Shown: positions 19,876 through 28,047, numbered from the stretch's first letter. The stretch is DNA of 28,840 nucleotides from Candidatus Moraniibacteriota bacterium (GCA_003507475.1 DNVQ01000006.1:1-28840); one strand, 5' to 3'. The notes: generated by a model from the letters alone, not told the origin. Program-made: numbers and translations.

Positions 19876-20325
19876 ATGAAGCTTATTTTAGAAATTAATA
19901 ATTTAGATAGTTGTAAATTTAGTCAAAAAAAGTTAGAATTAATAATAGCAGAGACAATTAAAAGATCTCCATTGGGAAATTTTTTTAAAAAAAATGTCTT
20001 GATTAGTATTGCAATCGTTTCAGAGGAGGAGATAAGGAAAATAAATAAAAAATATAGAAACAAGGATTCTTCTACAGATATTCTTTCTTTTGGTGATTTT
20101 AATTCAATTGAGGAATTGAAAAATAAAAAAGAGGAAGATATTTTTTTGGGAGAACTATTGATTTGTTGCCAGGATATAGAAAAATATTGCAAAGAAAAAA
20201 ATATTGAGTTTGAAAGAGAATTTTCCGAGGTACTTAGTCACGGCGTATTGCATTTGCTAGGATTTGATCACACAGAGGAAATGTTTGCATTACAGAAAAG
20301 TGTAGCTGATTATGCTTGCGCATAA
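19876..20325 (+). CDS. ybeY: Endoribonuclease YbeY (rRNA maturation factor)
   Basis: YbeY is a single-strand-specific metal RNase used in 16S rRNA 3'-end maturation and ribosome quality control. The metal site HGVLHLLGFDH (HxxxHxxxxxH) is intact near the C terminus, and the family markers INKKYRNKDSSTDILSF and IFLGELLICCQDI precede it. The 149-residue length is normal. ATG 19876 starts directly on the first strand MKLILEINN; the earlier in-frame TTG (19855) would overlap yqeY and is less likely. It sits in the common yqeY-ybeY-dgkA order. Confidence 0.94.
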   Translation: MKLILEINNLDSCKFSQKKLELIIAETIKRSPLGNFFKKNVLISIAIVSEEEIRKINKKYRNKDSSTDILSFGDFNSIEELKNKKEEDIFLGELLICCQDIEKYCKEKNIEFEREFSEVLSHGVLHLLGFDHTEEMFALQKSVADYACA

Positions 20326-20362
20326 ATTTAAAAAATAATATAAAATAAAAAAATAACTTTTT

Positions 20363-20746
20363 ATGGAGAATATTAAAAATAACAAGTTTAAAACTAGTCT
20401 AAATTGCGCTGTCAGAGGTTTGCAATATGTTATAAAAAATGAACGTAATTTTAGGATAGAATTAATAATTGCTATTTTTATTGTTTTCCTTTCTTTGGTT
20501 TTTAACATAAAAATTTGGGAATTTATAATAGTTGTATTTCTGATTACTTGGGTACTAGTTACTGAATTGATGAATACGGTAGTGGAGAGAGTGGTGGACA
20601 TACTTGAACCTCGCATTCATCCTTTTGCTCGTTTAATAAAAGATATTACAGCGGGCGTTGTTTTGATATCAGCTATCATGTCTATTTTAGTCGGACTATT
20701 TATATTTTTACCTTATATATTTAATTTGCTAAATTTCTATTTCTAA
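20363..20746 (+). CDS. dgkA: Undecaprenol/diacylglycerol kinase family membrane protein
   Basis: The small integral kinase family phosphorylates undecaprenol (Gram-positive type) or diacylglycerol with ATP at the membrane. Signatures: FKTSLNCAVRGLQYVIKNERNFRIEL, VTELMNTVVERVVDI (compare ElxNTaiE..vD) and IKDITAGVVLISA. Three hydrophobic segments at about 34-50, 52-68 and 92-122 match the trimer-forming fold. With 127 residues it has the usual length. Recycling of the lipid carrier for peptidoglycan or glycans is the likely role, next to ftsA and ftsZ. There is no Shine-Dalgarno; ftsA starts 5 bp after the stop. Confidence 0.92.
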   Translation: MENIKNNKFKTSLNCAVRGLQYVIKNERNFRIELIIAIFIVFLSLVFNIKIWEFIIVVFLITWVLVTELMNTVVERVVDILEPRIHPFARLIKDITAGVVLISAIMSILVGLFIFLPYIFNLLNFYF

Positions 20747-20751
20747 TTTTT

Positions 20752-22008
20752 ATGTCAAATAAAGACAATACTATAATTAGCTTGGACATGGGTTCTACTA
20801 ACGTTAGAGCCGCAGCTGCTCAGATAAACACCGAAGGGGAGGTTCAGATATTGGGGGTAACCGGCGTTAAATCAAGAGGGATAAGGCGCGGATCAGTTAT
20901 CGATATAGAGGAAGCCTCTATGGCGGTCAGTGAGGTTATTAATAAATTAGAAGGCATGATTGATTGTCGAGTTCAAGATATCATTTTGGGAATAGGCGGA
21001 ACGGAAATAAAATTACAAAAAACCAAGGGAGTAGTGGCTATCGGTAGAGCCAACGGAACAGTTGAGGAGGAGGATATTCAAAGAGTACTAGAAGCAGCCA
21101 GAAACGCAGCCATGCCTATAAATAGCGAAATAGTTCATTCTATAGCTAAGAATTATAAATTAGATGATCAGGGCGAAATAAGAAATCCATTGGGATTAAA
21201 GGGTATACGCTTAGAGGCGGATGTTCTTACTATAGAAGATTCTTCGACTCATATCGGTAATTTAGCCAAAAGTGTGGGTCACTATGTTAATATAGATGAA
21301 ATGGCTGTTGATTCGATAGCGGCAGCTTCAGTTGTTTTGGATAAGAGCCAAAAAGAGTTAGGGGTGGCTATTATTGATATTGGGGGCGGAACAACATCTA
21401 TAACAATATATGAAGAGGGCGAGTTGACCTATATAAGCGTTTTGCCTATTGGAGCGGGACACATAACTAATGATATAGCTATCGGACTGAGAACATCAAT
21501 TGATGTCGCCGAAAGAATAAAGTTAGAATATGGAAGTGCTTTTCCAGATGAAGTAAATAAGCGTGATATTATTGAGTTGTCAGATATTGATATAAAAGAA
21601 GAAGGTGCCGTTTTGAGACACCATGTGGCAGAAATTATTGAAGCGAGATTAATTGAAATATTTGAAATGATACATGATCATTTAAAAACAATTGGCAAAG
21701 CCGGCCTTTTGCCCGCCGGAGTCGTTTTGATTGGAGGCGGATCAGAATTGCCAGGGATTGTTTCTTTTGCTAAAAATATTTTAGGACTTCCGGCGAAAAC
21801 CGGTTACCCCACTAATGTAACTGGAGTTTTAGATAAGATAGATTCTCCATCTTTTTCTACCGTAGTGGGATTATTGGTTAATTCCTATAATAATGCGCTC
21901 AGAAATAAAAATCATCACAAGTACACACAATTTTTTTCTTCTGATAAAATTAATATTAAAAAAATTGGTGGAAAGATAAAGCGCTGGACAGATAATTTTC
22001 TCCCATAG
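20752..22008 (+). CDS. ftsA: Cell division protein FtsA
   Basis: FtsA is the actin-like ATPase that ties FtsZ to the membrane. Phosphate and adenosine motifs are present: LDMGSTNVRAA at 10-20, IIDIGGGTTSITIYEEGEL about 204-222, and GVVLIGGGSELPG about 324-336. The SHS2-type 1C region lies near residues 80-165 (IILGIGGTEIKL...). The tail KIGGKIKRWTDNFLP is basic and amphipathic, fitting the membrane-targeting helix. Length 418 is typical. No Shine-Dalgarno before the ATG. ftsZ follows after 127 bp and seems to have its own promoter. Confidence 0.97.
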   Translation: MSNKDNTIISLDMGSTNVRAAAAQINTEGEVQILGVTGVKSRGIRRGSVIDIEEASMAVSEVINKLEGMIDCRVQDIILGIGGTEIKLQKTKGVVAIGRANGTVEEEDIQRVLEAARNAAMPINSEIVHSIAKNYKLDDQGEIRNPLGLKGIRLEADVLTIEDSSTHIGNLAKSVGHYVNIDEMAVDSIAAASVVLDKSQKELGVAIIDIGGGTTSITIYEEGELTYISVLPIGAGHITNDIAIGLRTSIDVAERIKLEYGSAFPDEVNKRDIIELSDIDIKEEGAVLRHHVAEIIEARLIEIFEMIHDHLKTIGKAGLLPAGVVLIGGGSELPGIVSFAKNILGLPAKTGYPTNVTGVLDKIDSPSFSTVVGLLVNSYNNALRNKNHHKYTQFFSSDKINIKKIGGKIKRWTDNFLP

Positions 22009-22015
22009 GGATTAC

Positions 22016-22045
22016 TTGACATAGAGCAGTCAACTGTGATAAATT
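22016..22045 (+). promoter_or_regulatory. Putative ftsZ promoter
   Basis: TTGACA (22016-22021), 18 bp, TAAATT (22040-22045) preceded by TGA, just after the ftsA stop. The -35 is consensus; the -10 is imperfect. Confidence 0.5.
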
Positions 22046-22135
22046 TAGATACTAAGAACACAAAATTAAAAATTATTCTTGTTGAGAAGCTAATTTGTTA
22101 CAAATTGGATTTATCAATAATTGTTTAAAAAATAT

Positions 22136-23374
22136 ATGGCTGAGGTTAAACCTGATATAGAAACTTTTGCAAAAATTAAAGTAGTTGGAGTGGGAGGCAG
22201 CGGTAATAGCGCAGTGAGCAGAATGATTGATTCAAACATCAAAGGCGTTGAATTTGTGGCAGTTAATACTGATTCACAAGCTCTTCATCATTCCAGAGCT
22301 GCTGAAAAAGTTCATATTGGTAAAAACTTAACCAAAGGTTTGGGAGCGGGAATGAATCCTGAAATCGGAAGACAAGCCGCTGAAGAAAACAGAGATGAAA
22401 TTCAAGAAGTTTTGAAAGGTACAGACATGGTTTTTGTCACTTGCGGTCTTGGAGGAGGAACTGGTTCTGGAGCAGGTCCGGTTGTGGCTGAAACTGCTAA
22501 GGAATTAGGAGCTTTAACTGTGGCAGTAGTTACGAAACCCTTTGCTTTTGAAGGTGCGCAAAGACAATCAATCGCCAATGAAGCTTTGGAAAATTTAAAA
22601 AAGAGAGTAGACACATTCATTACAATTCATAATGACAGATTGCTTTCAATAATTGATAAAAAAGTTACTTTGATAAATTCATTTAAGATTGTGGATGATG
22701 TGCTTCGACAAGGAGTGCAGGGAATTTCTGATTTGATTACTAAGCCTGGAATCGTTAATGTGGACTTTGCTGATGTGAGAGCGATTATGGCTGATAGTGG
22801 TAGTGCCCTGATGGGAATTGGAATTTCTAGCGGAGAAAACAGAGCTGCAGAAGCCGCCAAAGCTGCAATTAGCAGCCCTCTTTTGGAATTATCAATTGAT
22901 GGAGCCAAGGGTGTGTTATTTAATGTTTCCGGTTCAAGTGATTTGACAATGCTCGAGATTAACGAGGCTGCTAATATTATCACCGAAAATGTTGATCCGA
23001 ATGCTAAAGTAATATTTGGAGCAGTAACGGATGATCAGGTGAGAAAAGGGGATTTGCACATAACGGTGGTAGCTACTGGTTTTGATACTGATGAGTATGG
23101 AGATTCTCCTGCGGATATGATCGCCAGAGTGAGAAAAAATAATATTATAGAAAAAGAGGAAATAATGGTGATGGATCGAACTGTAGATGAAATAGAGGAG
23201 GAAGATATCGCAGAAAAAGTTGTTTTTCCAACCAGAAAAATGGAAAGCAAGATGATAATTGAAGAAAAAATACAGCCCAAAAGAACTAACCCGACAGTTT
23301 CAAGAAATGCCAATGATGATAGCGATGATGAACTTGAAATCCCAGCCTTTATTCGTAGAAAAATGGGAAAATAG
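22136..23374 (+). CDS. ftsZ: Cell division GTPase FtsZ
   Basis: FtsZ forms the division ring. The tubulin signature [11 protein letters not shown] is at residues 104-114, with [15 protein letters not shown] and [10 protein letters not shown] before it and the T7 loop [11 protein letters not shown] after it. The variable linker (about 330-395) is acidic, and the conserved C-terminal peptide [11 protein letters not shown], which binds FtsA, ends the protein. Length 412 with ATG 22136; the in-frame TTG at 22121 is less likely. No Shine-Dalgarno. It shows that this organism divides by the usual FtsA-FtsZ route. Confidence 0.98.
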   Translation: MAEVKPDIETFAKIKVVGVGGSGNSAVSRMIDSNIKGVEFVAVNTDSQALHHSRAAEKVHIGKNLTKGLGAGMNPEIGRQAAEENRDEIQEVLKGTDMVFVTCGLGGGTGSGAGPVVAETAKELGALTVAVVTKPFAFEGAQRQSIANEALENLKKRVDTFITIHNDRLLSIIDKKVTLINSFKIVDDVLRQGVQGISDLITKPGIVNVDFADVRAIMADSGSALMGIGISSGENRAAEAAKAAISSPLLELSIDGAKGVLFNVSGSSDLTMLEINEAANIITENVDPNAKVIFGAVTDDQVRKGDLHITVVATGFDTDEYGDSPADMIARVRKNNIIEKEEIMVMDRTVDEIEEEDIAEKVVFPTRKMESKMIIEEKIQPKRTNPTVSRNANDDSDDELEIPAFIRRKMGK

Positions 23375-23397
23375 AACAATTCAAAGAATTTCGATAA

Positions 23398-23427
23398 AAT
23401 AAGTATATACCTAGGTATATACTTATT
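23398..23427. repeat. 30-bp perfect palindrome after ftsZ
   Basis: AATAAGTATATACCT (23398-23412) is followed directly by its exact complement (23413-23427), with no loop. ACTTTT follows. It could be a terminator (with the centre unpaired) or a binding site. Nothing else is seen in 23428-23685. Confidence 0.85.
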
Positions 23428-23685
23428 ACTTTTAATAAGATAAGGCAGGGTATTTAATGCACGGATAAATATGTCATTGAATTTGATAATTTATTATTTT
23501 TTCTGGCAAATATTCGAGAATAAGAGTAAAATAAAATAAATAACTTTTTTACGTAAGAATAGGAAGGTTTAAATCTTCAGTTTTGTTTTATTTTAGAGTT
23601 TCTTATTTTCCAATTCGAAAATGATTTTATGTGAGCTATTGCGTGATAAGTACTTTTATCTATTTAATTAATTAGAATAAATATT

Positions 23686-24399
23686 ATGAAAAAGTTAATT
23701 TTAGTTTTAATCTTTGGTTTGGTGTTTCCTGTTTTTTGCAATGCTTTTATGTTAAATGTAACAAGCGATTTGCATGCCGGCAAGCAAAGTAAAAGAGATA
23801 AGGGGGATGAACATGGGGTGAGGAATATAACTTATCCCAAAAAATGGAAGAAAAATTTTAGAAATTTTATTAAAGATGAGGCCGGTCTGTATTTAATCTT
23901 AGGAGATAATATTAATGGATCAAAAAAAGATTATAAATTTTACAAAGAGATGAGAACAGTAGTTAATAAGAAAAAAAGAGAAGCTCTATTTGTAAAAGGA
24001 AATCATGATACTAACAAAAAATATAATTATCTTTCTGCTAAGAAATATTATTCAACTGATAAGGAGAATTGGAGAGTGATTGTTTTGGACACTAATGAAG
24101 ATAACAAAATTTCTCAAACTCAACTAGATTGGTTTAAGGAAGAGTTGAAAACAGATAAAAAAGTTTTAGTAGCTATGCATGAACCGCCTTTTGCTGTGCA
24201 CTCTACTGATATCGTAGGGGCATTTGGGCCATTTTTGGAAATAGTAAAAGAAAACGAAAATATAAAATATGTCCTAAGTGGACATTCTCACTTGTCTGAA
24301 AGTAAAACTGTCGAAGGCTACATGGCTGAATTTATTACGGTCCAGCCTCTGACTCTTAGGGGAAGTGTGGGTAGATTTTTAAAGCTTAATTTGGAATAA
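23686..24399 (+). CDS. Exported calcineurin-like metallophosphoesterase
   Basis: The 237-residue protein has a signal peptide (MKKLILVLIFGLVFPVFCNA, likely cut after about residue 20; the Cys at 18 could hint at a lipoprotein but no clear lipobox is present). The calcineurin-like metal motifs follow in order: SDLHAG (with DxH), GDNING (GDN), GNHD, MHEPP (catalytic or ligand His) and SGHSHLSE (GHxH). It should hydrolyse phosphoester bonds outside the cytoplasm with a two-metal centre; the substrate is unknown. It is a single gene, no Shine-Dalgarno, with a hairpin about 95 bp after the stop. Confidence 0.88.
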   Translation: MKKLILVLIFGLVFPVFCNAFMLNVTSDLHAGKQSKRDKGDEHGVRNITYPKKWKKNFRNFIKDEAGLYLILGDNINGSKKDYKFYKEMRTVVNKKKREALFVKGNHDTNKKYNYLSAKKYYSTDKENWRVIVLDTNEDNKISQTQLDWFKEELKTDKKVLVAMHEPPFAVHSTDIVGAFGPFLEIVKENENIKYVLSGHSHLSESKTVEGYMAEFITVQPLTLRGSVGRFLKLNLE

Positions 24400-24494
24400 A
24401 AAAATCATATCTTCTCATTTTTAAAATTTTGGAAAGTATTTAAAGAATAGTTTATTAAAAAGGGAAAATAGTGAAAAATATGAATGTGAAATGA

Positions 24495-24519
24495 AAACCA
24501 CCAGCGATGCTGGTGGTTT
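24495..24519. terminator. CCACCAGC hairpin (possible terminator)
   Basis: AAACCACCAGC (24495-24505) and GCTGGTGGTTT (24509-24519) pair perfectly, loop GAT. The arms resemble the bidirectional terminator at 13039. The T run is short. Confidence 0.6.
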
Positions 24520-24526
24520 CTATCCT

Positions 24527-24543
24527 GCCCGCTTTAAGCGGGC
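24527..24543. repeat. GCCCGCTT/AAGCGGGC palindrome
   Basis: Perfect 8-bp arms around one T, in A/T-rich DNA; looks like a dispersed G/C-rich repeat. From here to 24809 there is a further imperfect palindrome (AGCCTT..AGTGT / ACACT..AAGGC near 24756-24800) and no supported ORF. Confidence 0.65.
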
Positions 24544-24809
24544 TTAAGTCAGTCCACAAAAGGAAGTTTCTGCAAAATGCCTTATGGGTGATTTTGGTTT
24601 TTATGTGAATATTCGCTATGCATTAATTGAGTCTAAGAGTAATGATATCATACTCTATTTAAAAATTTTTATTTGAGTATTCTTATTTATTCTCTTTTTT
24701 ATCCAAGTACAAAGATTCTTCTTGCAATTTTAAGAGTACTTACCTTTGGTGGCAAAGCCTTACAGTGTAAACGCACACACTGCCTAAAGGCGGTGGTTTA
24801 TCTGGTTAA

Positions 24810-24845
24810 TAAAAAATCCGGATTTCGTTTCGACGAAATCCGGAT
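24810..24845 (-). terminator. Strong intrinsic terminator of the minus-strand Cys-rich gene
   Basis: ATCCGGATTTCGT (24816-24828) and ACGAAATCCGGAT (24833-24845) form a perfect 13-bp stem with a 4-nt loop; on the minus strand a run of T follows at once. Confidence 0.92.
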
Positions 24846-24877
24846 GGATTCTGGATTGCCTAATTGAGCTGATTTTG

Positions 24878-25138
24878 CTAGAAATACAGCATTGTGCCGT
24901 CTTCTTTCCTTACGCCAATTCGACCATTTATACAGAAGAAGGGATCCCCGCCACGATTTTTGGCAGGAGTTCCATCTTCTTCATGCAGTTTACCACAGGT
25001 GTCGCAGAGATAGAAATCTGGAGAGAGCCCTCTGCATCCACGTCCTCCGAATCTTACCAAATTTTCTGTGGATACAACAACGATTCCAGCACATCCTTTT
25101 TCTTCTTTGCAATTGAACTGAGCTGTTTCTTTGGACAT
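24878..25138 (-). CDS. Small cysteine-rich protein, possible zinc-binding
   Basis: The 86-residue product has cysteines at FNCKEEKGC, GRGC, FYLCDTCGKLH and FFCING. The CxxC pair plus the two preceding cysteines suggest a zinc ribbon or similar metal-binding fold, but no family is recognised. It is Gly-, Asp- and Arg-rich and soluble, with no signal peptide. It is clearly a gene: AAAGGAGAAAAATC precedes ATG 25138, a near-consensus promoter lies at 25199-25227 on the minus strand, and a strong terminator follows at 24845-24810. Signals are those of the orphan cassettes on the plus strand. Overlapping plus-strand frames here are shadows. Confidence 0.8.
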   Translation of the reverse strand: MSKETAQFNCKEEKGCAGIVVVSTENLVRFGGRGCRGLSPDFYLCDTCGKLHEEDGTPAKNRGGDPFFCINGRIGVRKEDGTMLYF

Positions 25139-25198
25139 GATTTTTCTCCTTTAACTTTTAGTTGAGTTGGTGTATGATATTTATAGGTACAGCTTAAA

Positions 25199-25227
25199 AT
25201 TATATCATTTTTACAAAGAAAAGTCAA
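25199..25227 (-). promoter_or_regulatory. Promoter of the minus-strand Cys-rich gene
   Basis: On the minus strand TTGACT (25227-25222), 17 bp, TATAAT (25204-25199), preceded by TGA. It starts only 5 bp upstream of the divergent plus-strand gene at 25232. Confidence 0.8.
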
Positions 25228-25231
25228 TACT

Positions 25232-26347
25232 ATGAATATTCTAACGATGCTTATTTTTATACTTATTTTAATTGCTATTTTATTGGGGGGACATTTTTTT
25301 ATTTATCTTTCTTTGGTTAAATTTTTAAATATTGCCAATTCTTCCGTTAAGTTGTGGTTAGCGGGAATACTTTTATTTTTGAGTTTCAGTTTTATTTTAT
25401 CTTCTTTTTTGGCTCATTATAATAATGGGGTTTTATCCAGGGCGATTTATTTTATTTTTAGTTTTTGGGTAGGAGCGGGTTGGAATTTATCCATGGCGCT
25501 TTTGGTATCATGGATTGTGTTTGGGGCAAGTAAGTTTTTTGGTTATGATTTTGATTATAAATATTTAGCTATTTATTCTATTGTTTTTATGATTGTTTTA
25601 TCGGCTTGGGGATTTTGGAATGCTTATAATCCAAAAATAAAAAATGTGACTGTGGAGATAAAAAATTTGCCCCAAGAATGGAAAAATAAAAAAGTAGTTC
25701 AGATTTCTGATGTGCACTTGGGGCATATCTATAGGTCAAATTTCCTAAAAAATATAGTGGATAAAATAAACCAAGAAAAACCGGATATGGTTTTTATCAC
25801 GGGAGATTTGTTTGATGGTATGGATGGACAATTGATTCACCTAGTTGATTCTCTTAATGATGTAAAAGCACCAAATGGAATTTATTTTGTAACCGGAAAT
25901 CATGAAACTTATTTGGGAGTGGAAAGAGCGGCTGAGTCATTGGGAGAAACATCCGTTAAAATTTTAAATAATGAGACGGTGGAAATTGATGGTGTTCAAA
26001 TCGTGGGCATAAGTTATCCCCAAAGGGGAGAGCGGGAAAACTTTTCGGATAAAATAAAAAAAGTAGCTAATCTTGATTATCAAAAGCCAAATATCTTGCT
26101 TTATCATAATCCTAATTCTGCATCAATGGCAAAAGATTTGGGAATTGATCTGCAATTAGCGGGACATTCTCATAGGGGTCAAATATTTCCTTTTGGGATT
26201 ATTACTTATTGGATTTATGGAAAATATCATAGCGGCTTAAACAAGGAAGGAGATTTTAATATGTACACTTCTTCTGGCACAGGCACATGGGGGCCAATGA
26301 TGCGAACTTCGGGCAGAAGTGAGATTGTGGTTTTGAATTTTAAATAA
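25232..26347 (+). CDS. Membrane-anchored calcineurin-like metallophosphoesterase (YkuE/YaeI-like)
   Basis: The 371-residue protein has four hydrophobic segments in its first 130 residues (about 3-30, 40-60, 70-98, 112-130), then a phosphoesterase domain: ISDVHLGHIY, TGDLFDGMDG, TGNHETYLG, YHNP and AGHSHRGQIFPFG. These provide the DxH, GDxxD, GNH[ED], H and GHxH metal ligands. The layout is that of YkuE/YaeI-type enzymes, some of which act on lipid A or UDP-sugar precursors; the substrate here is unknown. It is divergent from the Cys-rich gene, whose promoter lies immediately upstream. No Shine-Dalgarno before ATG 25232. Confidence 0.9.
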   Translation: MNILTMLIFILILIAILLGGHFFIYLSLVKFLNIANSSVKLWLAGILLFLSFSFILSSFLAHYNNGVLSRAIYFIFSFWVGAGWNLSMALLVSWIVFGASKFFGYDFDYKYLAIYSIVFMIVLSAWGFWNAYNPKIKNVTVEIKNLPQEWKNKKVVQISDVHLGHIYRSNFLKNIVDKINQEKPDMVFITGDLFDGMDGQLIHLVDSLNDVKAPNGIYFVTGNHETYLGVERAAESLGETSVKILNNETVEIDGVQIVGISYPQRGERENFSDKIKKVANLDYQKPNILLYHNPNSASMAKDLGIDLQLAGHSHRGQIFPFGIITYWIYGKYHSGLNKEGDFNMYTSSGTGTWGPMMRTSGRSEIVVLNFK

Positions 26348-26421
26348 ATTTATTTGTGTATTTTTAAAATATAATAAAAAATTAGATTTGGGCTAATATT
26401 GATGGAAAAAGGAGAAAACCG

Positions 26422-26595
26422 ATGAGAGAGAAAAAAATATATCCGCATGCGAAGTCCGAAAGACGGCTAATAATAGGAAGGCCTAGGCCGGGTGGCATAA
26501 AAAGACTAATGAAGAGAGTTAAGTGTTTGGATGAAAAAGGACATCCATCGTTACCATTTAATTGTTTTTTGGAAGATCTTGATAAATCAGAGTAA
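26422..26595 (+). CDS. 57-residue basic orphan protein
   Basis: Too short for common gene finders but well supported by signals: AAAAAGGAGA ends 8 bases before ATG 26422, TATAAT lies at 26370-26375 and a terminator follows at 26612. The product starts MREKKIYPHAKSERRLIIGR, continues PRPGGIKRLMKRVKCLDEKG and ends HPSLPFNCFLEDLDKSE. The N-terminal two thirds are strongly basic and could bind nucleic acid; the tail is acidic, with two cysteines. No family recognised. The entire unit is enclosed by a 22-bp inverted repeat. Confidence 0.7.
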   Translation: MREKKIYPHAKSERRLIIGRPRPGGIKRLMKRVKCLDEKGHPSLPFNCFLEDLDKSE

Positions 26596-26611
26596 GAAAA
26601 ATTCTATCTTT

Positions 26612-26660
26612 GATTGGTGTGAGCGAATAGCCCACGTTCACACCCAAATCTAATTTTTTA
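26612..26660 (+). terminator. Terminator of the 57-residue gene
   Basis: GATTGGTGTGAGCG (26612-26625) pairs with CGTTCACACC plus CAAATC (to 26650) with two bulges, followed by TAATTTTTT. It shares CCCAAATCTAA with the inverted repeat, so the stem competes with pairing to the mRNA 5' end. Confidence 0.72.
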
Positions 26661-26751
26661 TTATCATATTGAGGAGTTCAAATTTGTAATTTGAGCCACA
26701 CAGTTAATCATAAAGTATTCGCTACGGGGCAAGTAAGCTGGCTTCTTTTGA

Positions 26752-26780
26752 ATGTTAAGATGTTAAATGCTAATATGTTT
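26752..26780. repeat. TTAACAT/TTAGCAT repeat, inverted relative of 8410
   Basis: GTTAAGATGTTAAATGCTAA with TATG is the reverse-strand version of the 8410-8442 tract. The gap 26665-26795 holds nothing else I can support. Confidence 0.55.
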
Positions 26781-26795
26781 TTTGAATTGCCCCTG

Positions 26796-26824
26796 TTGAC
26801 TTATTTGTTAGTTTTTTATAAAAT
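26796..26824 (+). promoter_or_regulatory. Promoter of the kinase gene pair
   Basis: TTGACT (26796-26801), 17 bp, TAAAAT (26819-26824), 52 bp before the first kinase. Confidence 0.6.
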
Positions 26825-26875
26825 AAGTATTGTTGTTTTAACGGAGGTATAATTCATAATCAAATTTATAACAAA

Positions 26876-27445
26876 ATGACAAAGAAGGAAAAAAAGAGAA
26901 TAGTAATCGGACTTGTAGGAGCAACAGGATCAGGTAAGGATACGGTGGCTGATTATTTGGAGGAAAAACATGGTGTACAAAAAATGCGTTTTGCTGACCC
27001 GCTAAAAGAAACATTGTCCATTTACTTTGATAAATTTTCTAAGGAAGATCAGGGTTGGTTAGCTGTACAATTTCGTAATAGATTTGGTGATGATATCTTA
27101 AGTCGTGCATTGCGCAAAAGAATTGATAATGGAGAGGGAATGATTATGGTTAACGGCGTTAGATTTTGGGAAGATTTTCATTTTGTAAAATCATACAGTG
27201 ATAGTTATATAATATTTATTGATGTGCCCCAGAAACTTCGTTGGGAAAGAACCGTTAATCGCGGAGAAAAAAGCGATGATGCTATGAGTTTCGAAAAATT
27301 CGTAGAAACAGAAGGTGAAATGGAAACGGAAAAATATGTGCCAGAGATGAAAGAAAAAGCTGATTTTGTAATTCAAAATGATAAAGACCTCGATAATTTA
27401 TTGAGAGAAGTAGATATGGTGGTAGAGGAAATGAAAAATAAATAA
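26876..27445 (+). CDS. P-loop (deoxy)nucleotide kinase-like protein, copy 1
   Basis: A Walker A motif GLVGATGSGKDT at 12-23 opens the 189-residue protein, followed by FADPLKETL (substrate-lid type segment), MVNGVRFWEDFHFVKS (like the D-G-x-R element of the relatives), a Walker B-like strand YIIFIDVP and the LID-type RTVNRGEKSDD. The fold is that of small nucleotide or CoA kinases (adenylate kinase / dephospho-CoA kinase / phage dNMP kinase group), but the substrate is not identifiable. It is paralogous to the next gene (27483), 37 bp downstream. A GGAGG at 26842 is too far from the ATG to serve as Shine-Dalgarno. Confidence 0.8.
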   Translation: MTKKEKKRIVIGLVGATGSGKDTVADYLEEKHGVQKMRFADPLKETLSIYFDKFSKEDQGWLAVQFRNRFGDDILSRALRKRIDNGEGMIMVNGVRFWEDFHFVKSYSDSYIIFIDVPQKLRWERTVNRGEKSDDAMSFEKFVETEGEMETEKYVPEMKEKADFVIQNDKDLDNLLREVDMVVEEMKNK

Positions 27446-27451
27446 TATTTT

Positions 27452-27477
27452 AAGAGACTTTTAAAGTCTCTTTTTTA
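27452..27477 (+). terminator. Intrinsic terminator between the two kinases
   Basis: AAGAGACTTT and AAAGTCTCTT (27452-27461, 27463-27472) form a stem followed by TTTT. Some transcription must pass it or the second kinase has its own start. Confidence 0.8.
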
Positions 27478-27482
27478 ACTTT

Positions 27483-28025
27483 ATGGCAAAATTAATTTTA
27501 GGTTTAGTGGGAGAAATAGCTAGCGGTAAGGGAACTGTGGTTGACTATTTGGCTCAGAATCATAACGCCTCTACTCATCGTTTTTCTACTATTATAAGAG
27601 ATGTTTTAGACAGGCTTTATATCGAGCATTCTCGCGATTCTTTGCAACAAACTTCTTCAATGCTTCGAAATACTTATGGAGAAAATATTTTTGCCAAGGT
27701 TATGGCCAGGGACACGCAAAGTGATGATAATAATATCATTGTAATTGATGGCATCAGAAGAGTTGCGGATATTGAATTTTTAAAAGAAAATCCTGATTTT
27801 AAATTGGTTTTTATCGATGTGAGTTTAGAAAAAAGATATGAGCGCATAATTCAAAGAGGGGAAAATGCAGATGATAAAAATAAAACGTTTGAGGAATTTA
27901 AGCTGGATGCTCAAAGAGAGGCTGAACTGACTATTGGAGAGCTGCGAAACAAGGCAAATGTGATTTTGGATAACAATGGCAAGCGGGAAGATTTGGAGAG
28001 ACAGATCGAAGAATTGTTGAAATAA
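27483..28025 (+). CDS. P-loop nucleotide kinase-like protein, copy 2
   Basis: The 180-residue paralogue of the preceding gene has Walker A GLVGEIASGKGT at 7-18, then FSTIIRDVLDRLYIE, MLRNTYGENIFAKVM, IVIDGIRRVADIEFLKENPD (DG-x-R element), LVFIDVSLEKRYERIIQRGENADD and a C-terminal regulatory-like helix. Conserved spacing of all blocks shows both came from one duplication, but Walker A has IASGKG against TGSGKD, so substrate or partner may differ. A strong terminator separates them. No Shine-Dalgarno before ATG 27483. Confidence 0.8.
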   Translation: MAKLILGLVGEIASGKGTVVDYLAQNHNASTHRFSTIIRDVLDRLYIEHSRDSLQQTSSMLRNTYGENIFAKVMARDTQSDDNNIIVIDGIRRVADIEFLKENPDFKLVFIDVSLEKRYERIIQRGENADDKNKTFEEFKLDAQREAELTIGELRNKANVILDNNGKREDLERQIEELLK

Positions 28026-28047
28026 GATTGATATAAAAAAGATAGGG

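Larger units (their letters stand above)
26371..26664. repeat. 22-bp perfect inverted repeat bracketing a 57-residue ORF
   Basis: 26371-26392 (core AAAAAATTAGATTTGGG) is the exact complement of 26643-26664 (core CCCAAATCTAATTTTTT). The left arm overlaps TATAAT (26370-26375); the right arm is the T-tract side of the terminator. No flanking target duplication is obvious. Confidence 0.9.

Noticed and set aside
24875..25165. Plus-strand frames of 96 and 74 residues opposite the Cys-rich gene
   Set aside because: Minus-strand promoter, Shine-Dalgarno and terminator all support the minus-strand reading instead.
26371..26664. Insertion sequence with transposase
   Set aside because: The enclosed 57-residue protein is far too small and has no DDE or HUH motif, and no target duplication is visible.
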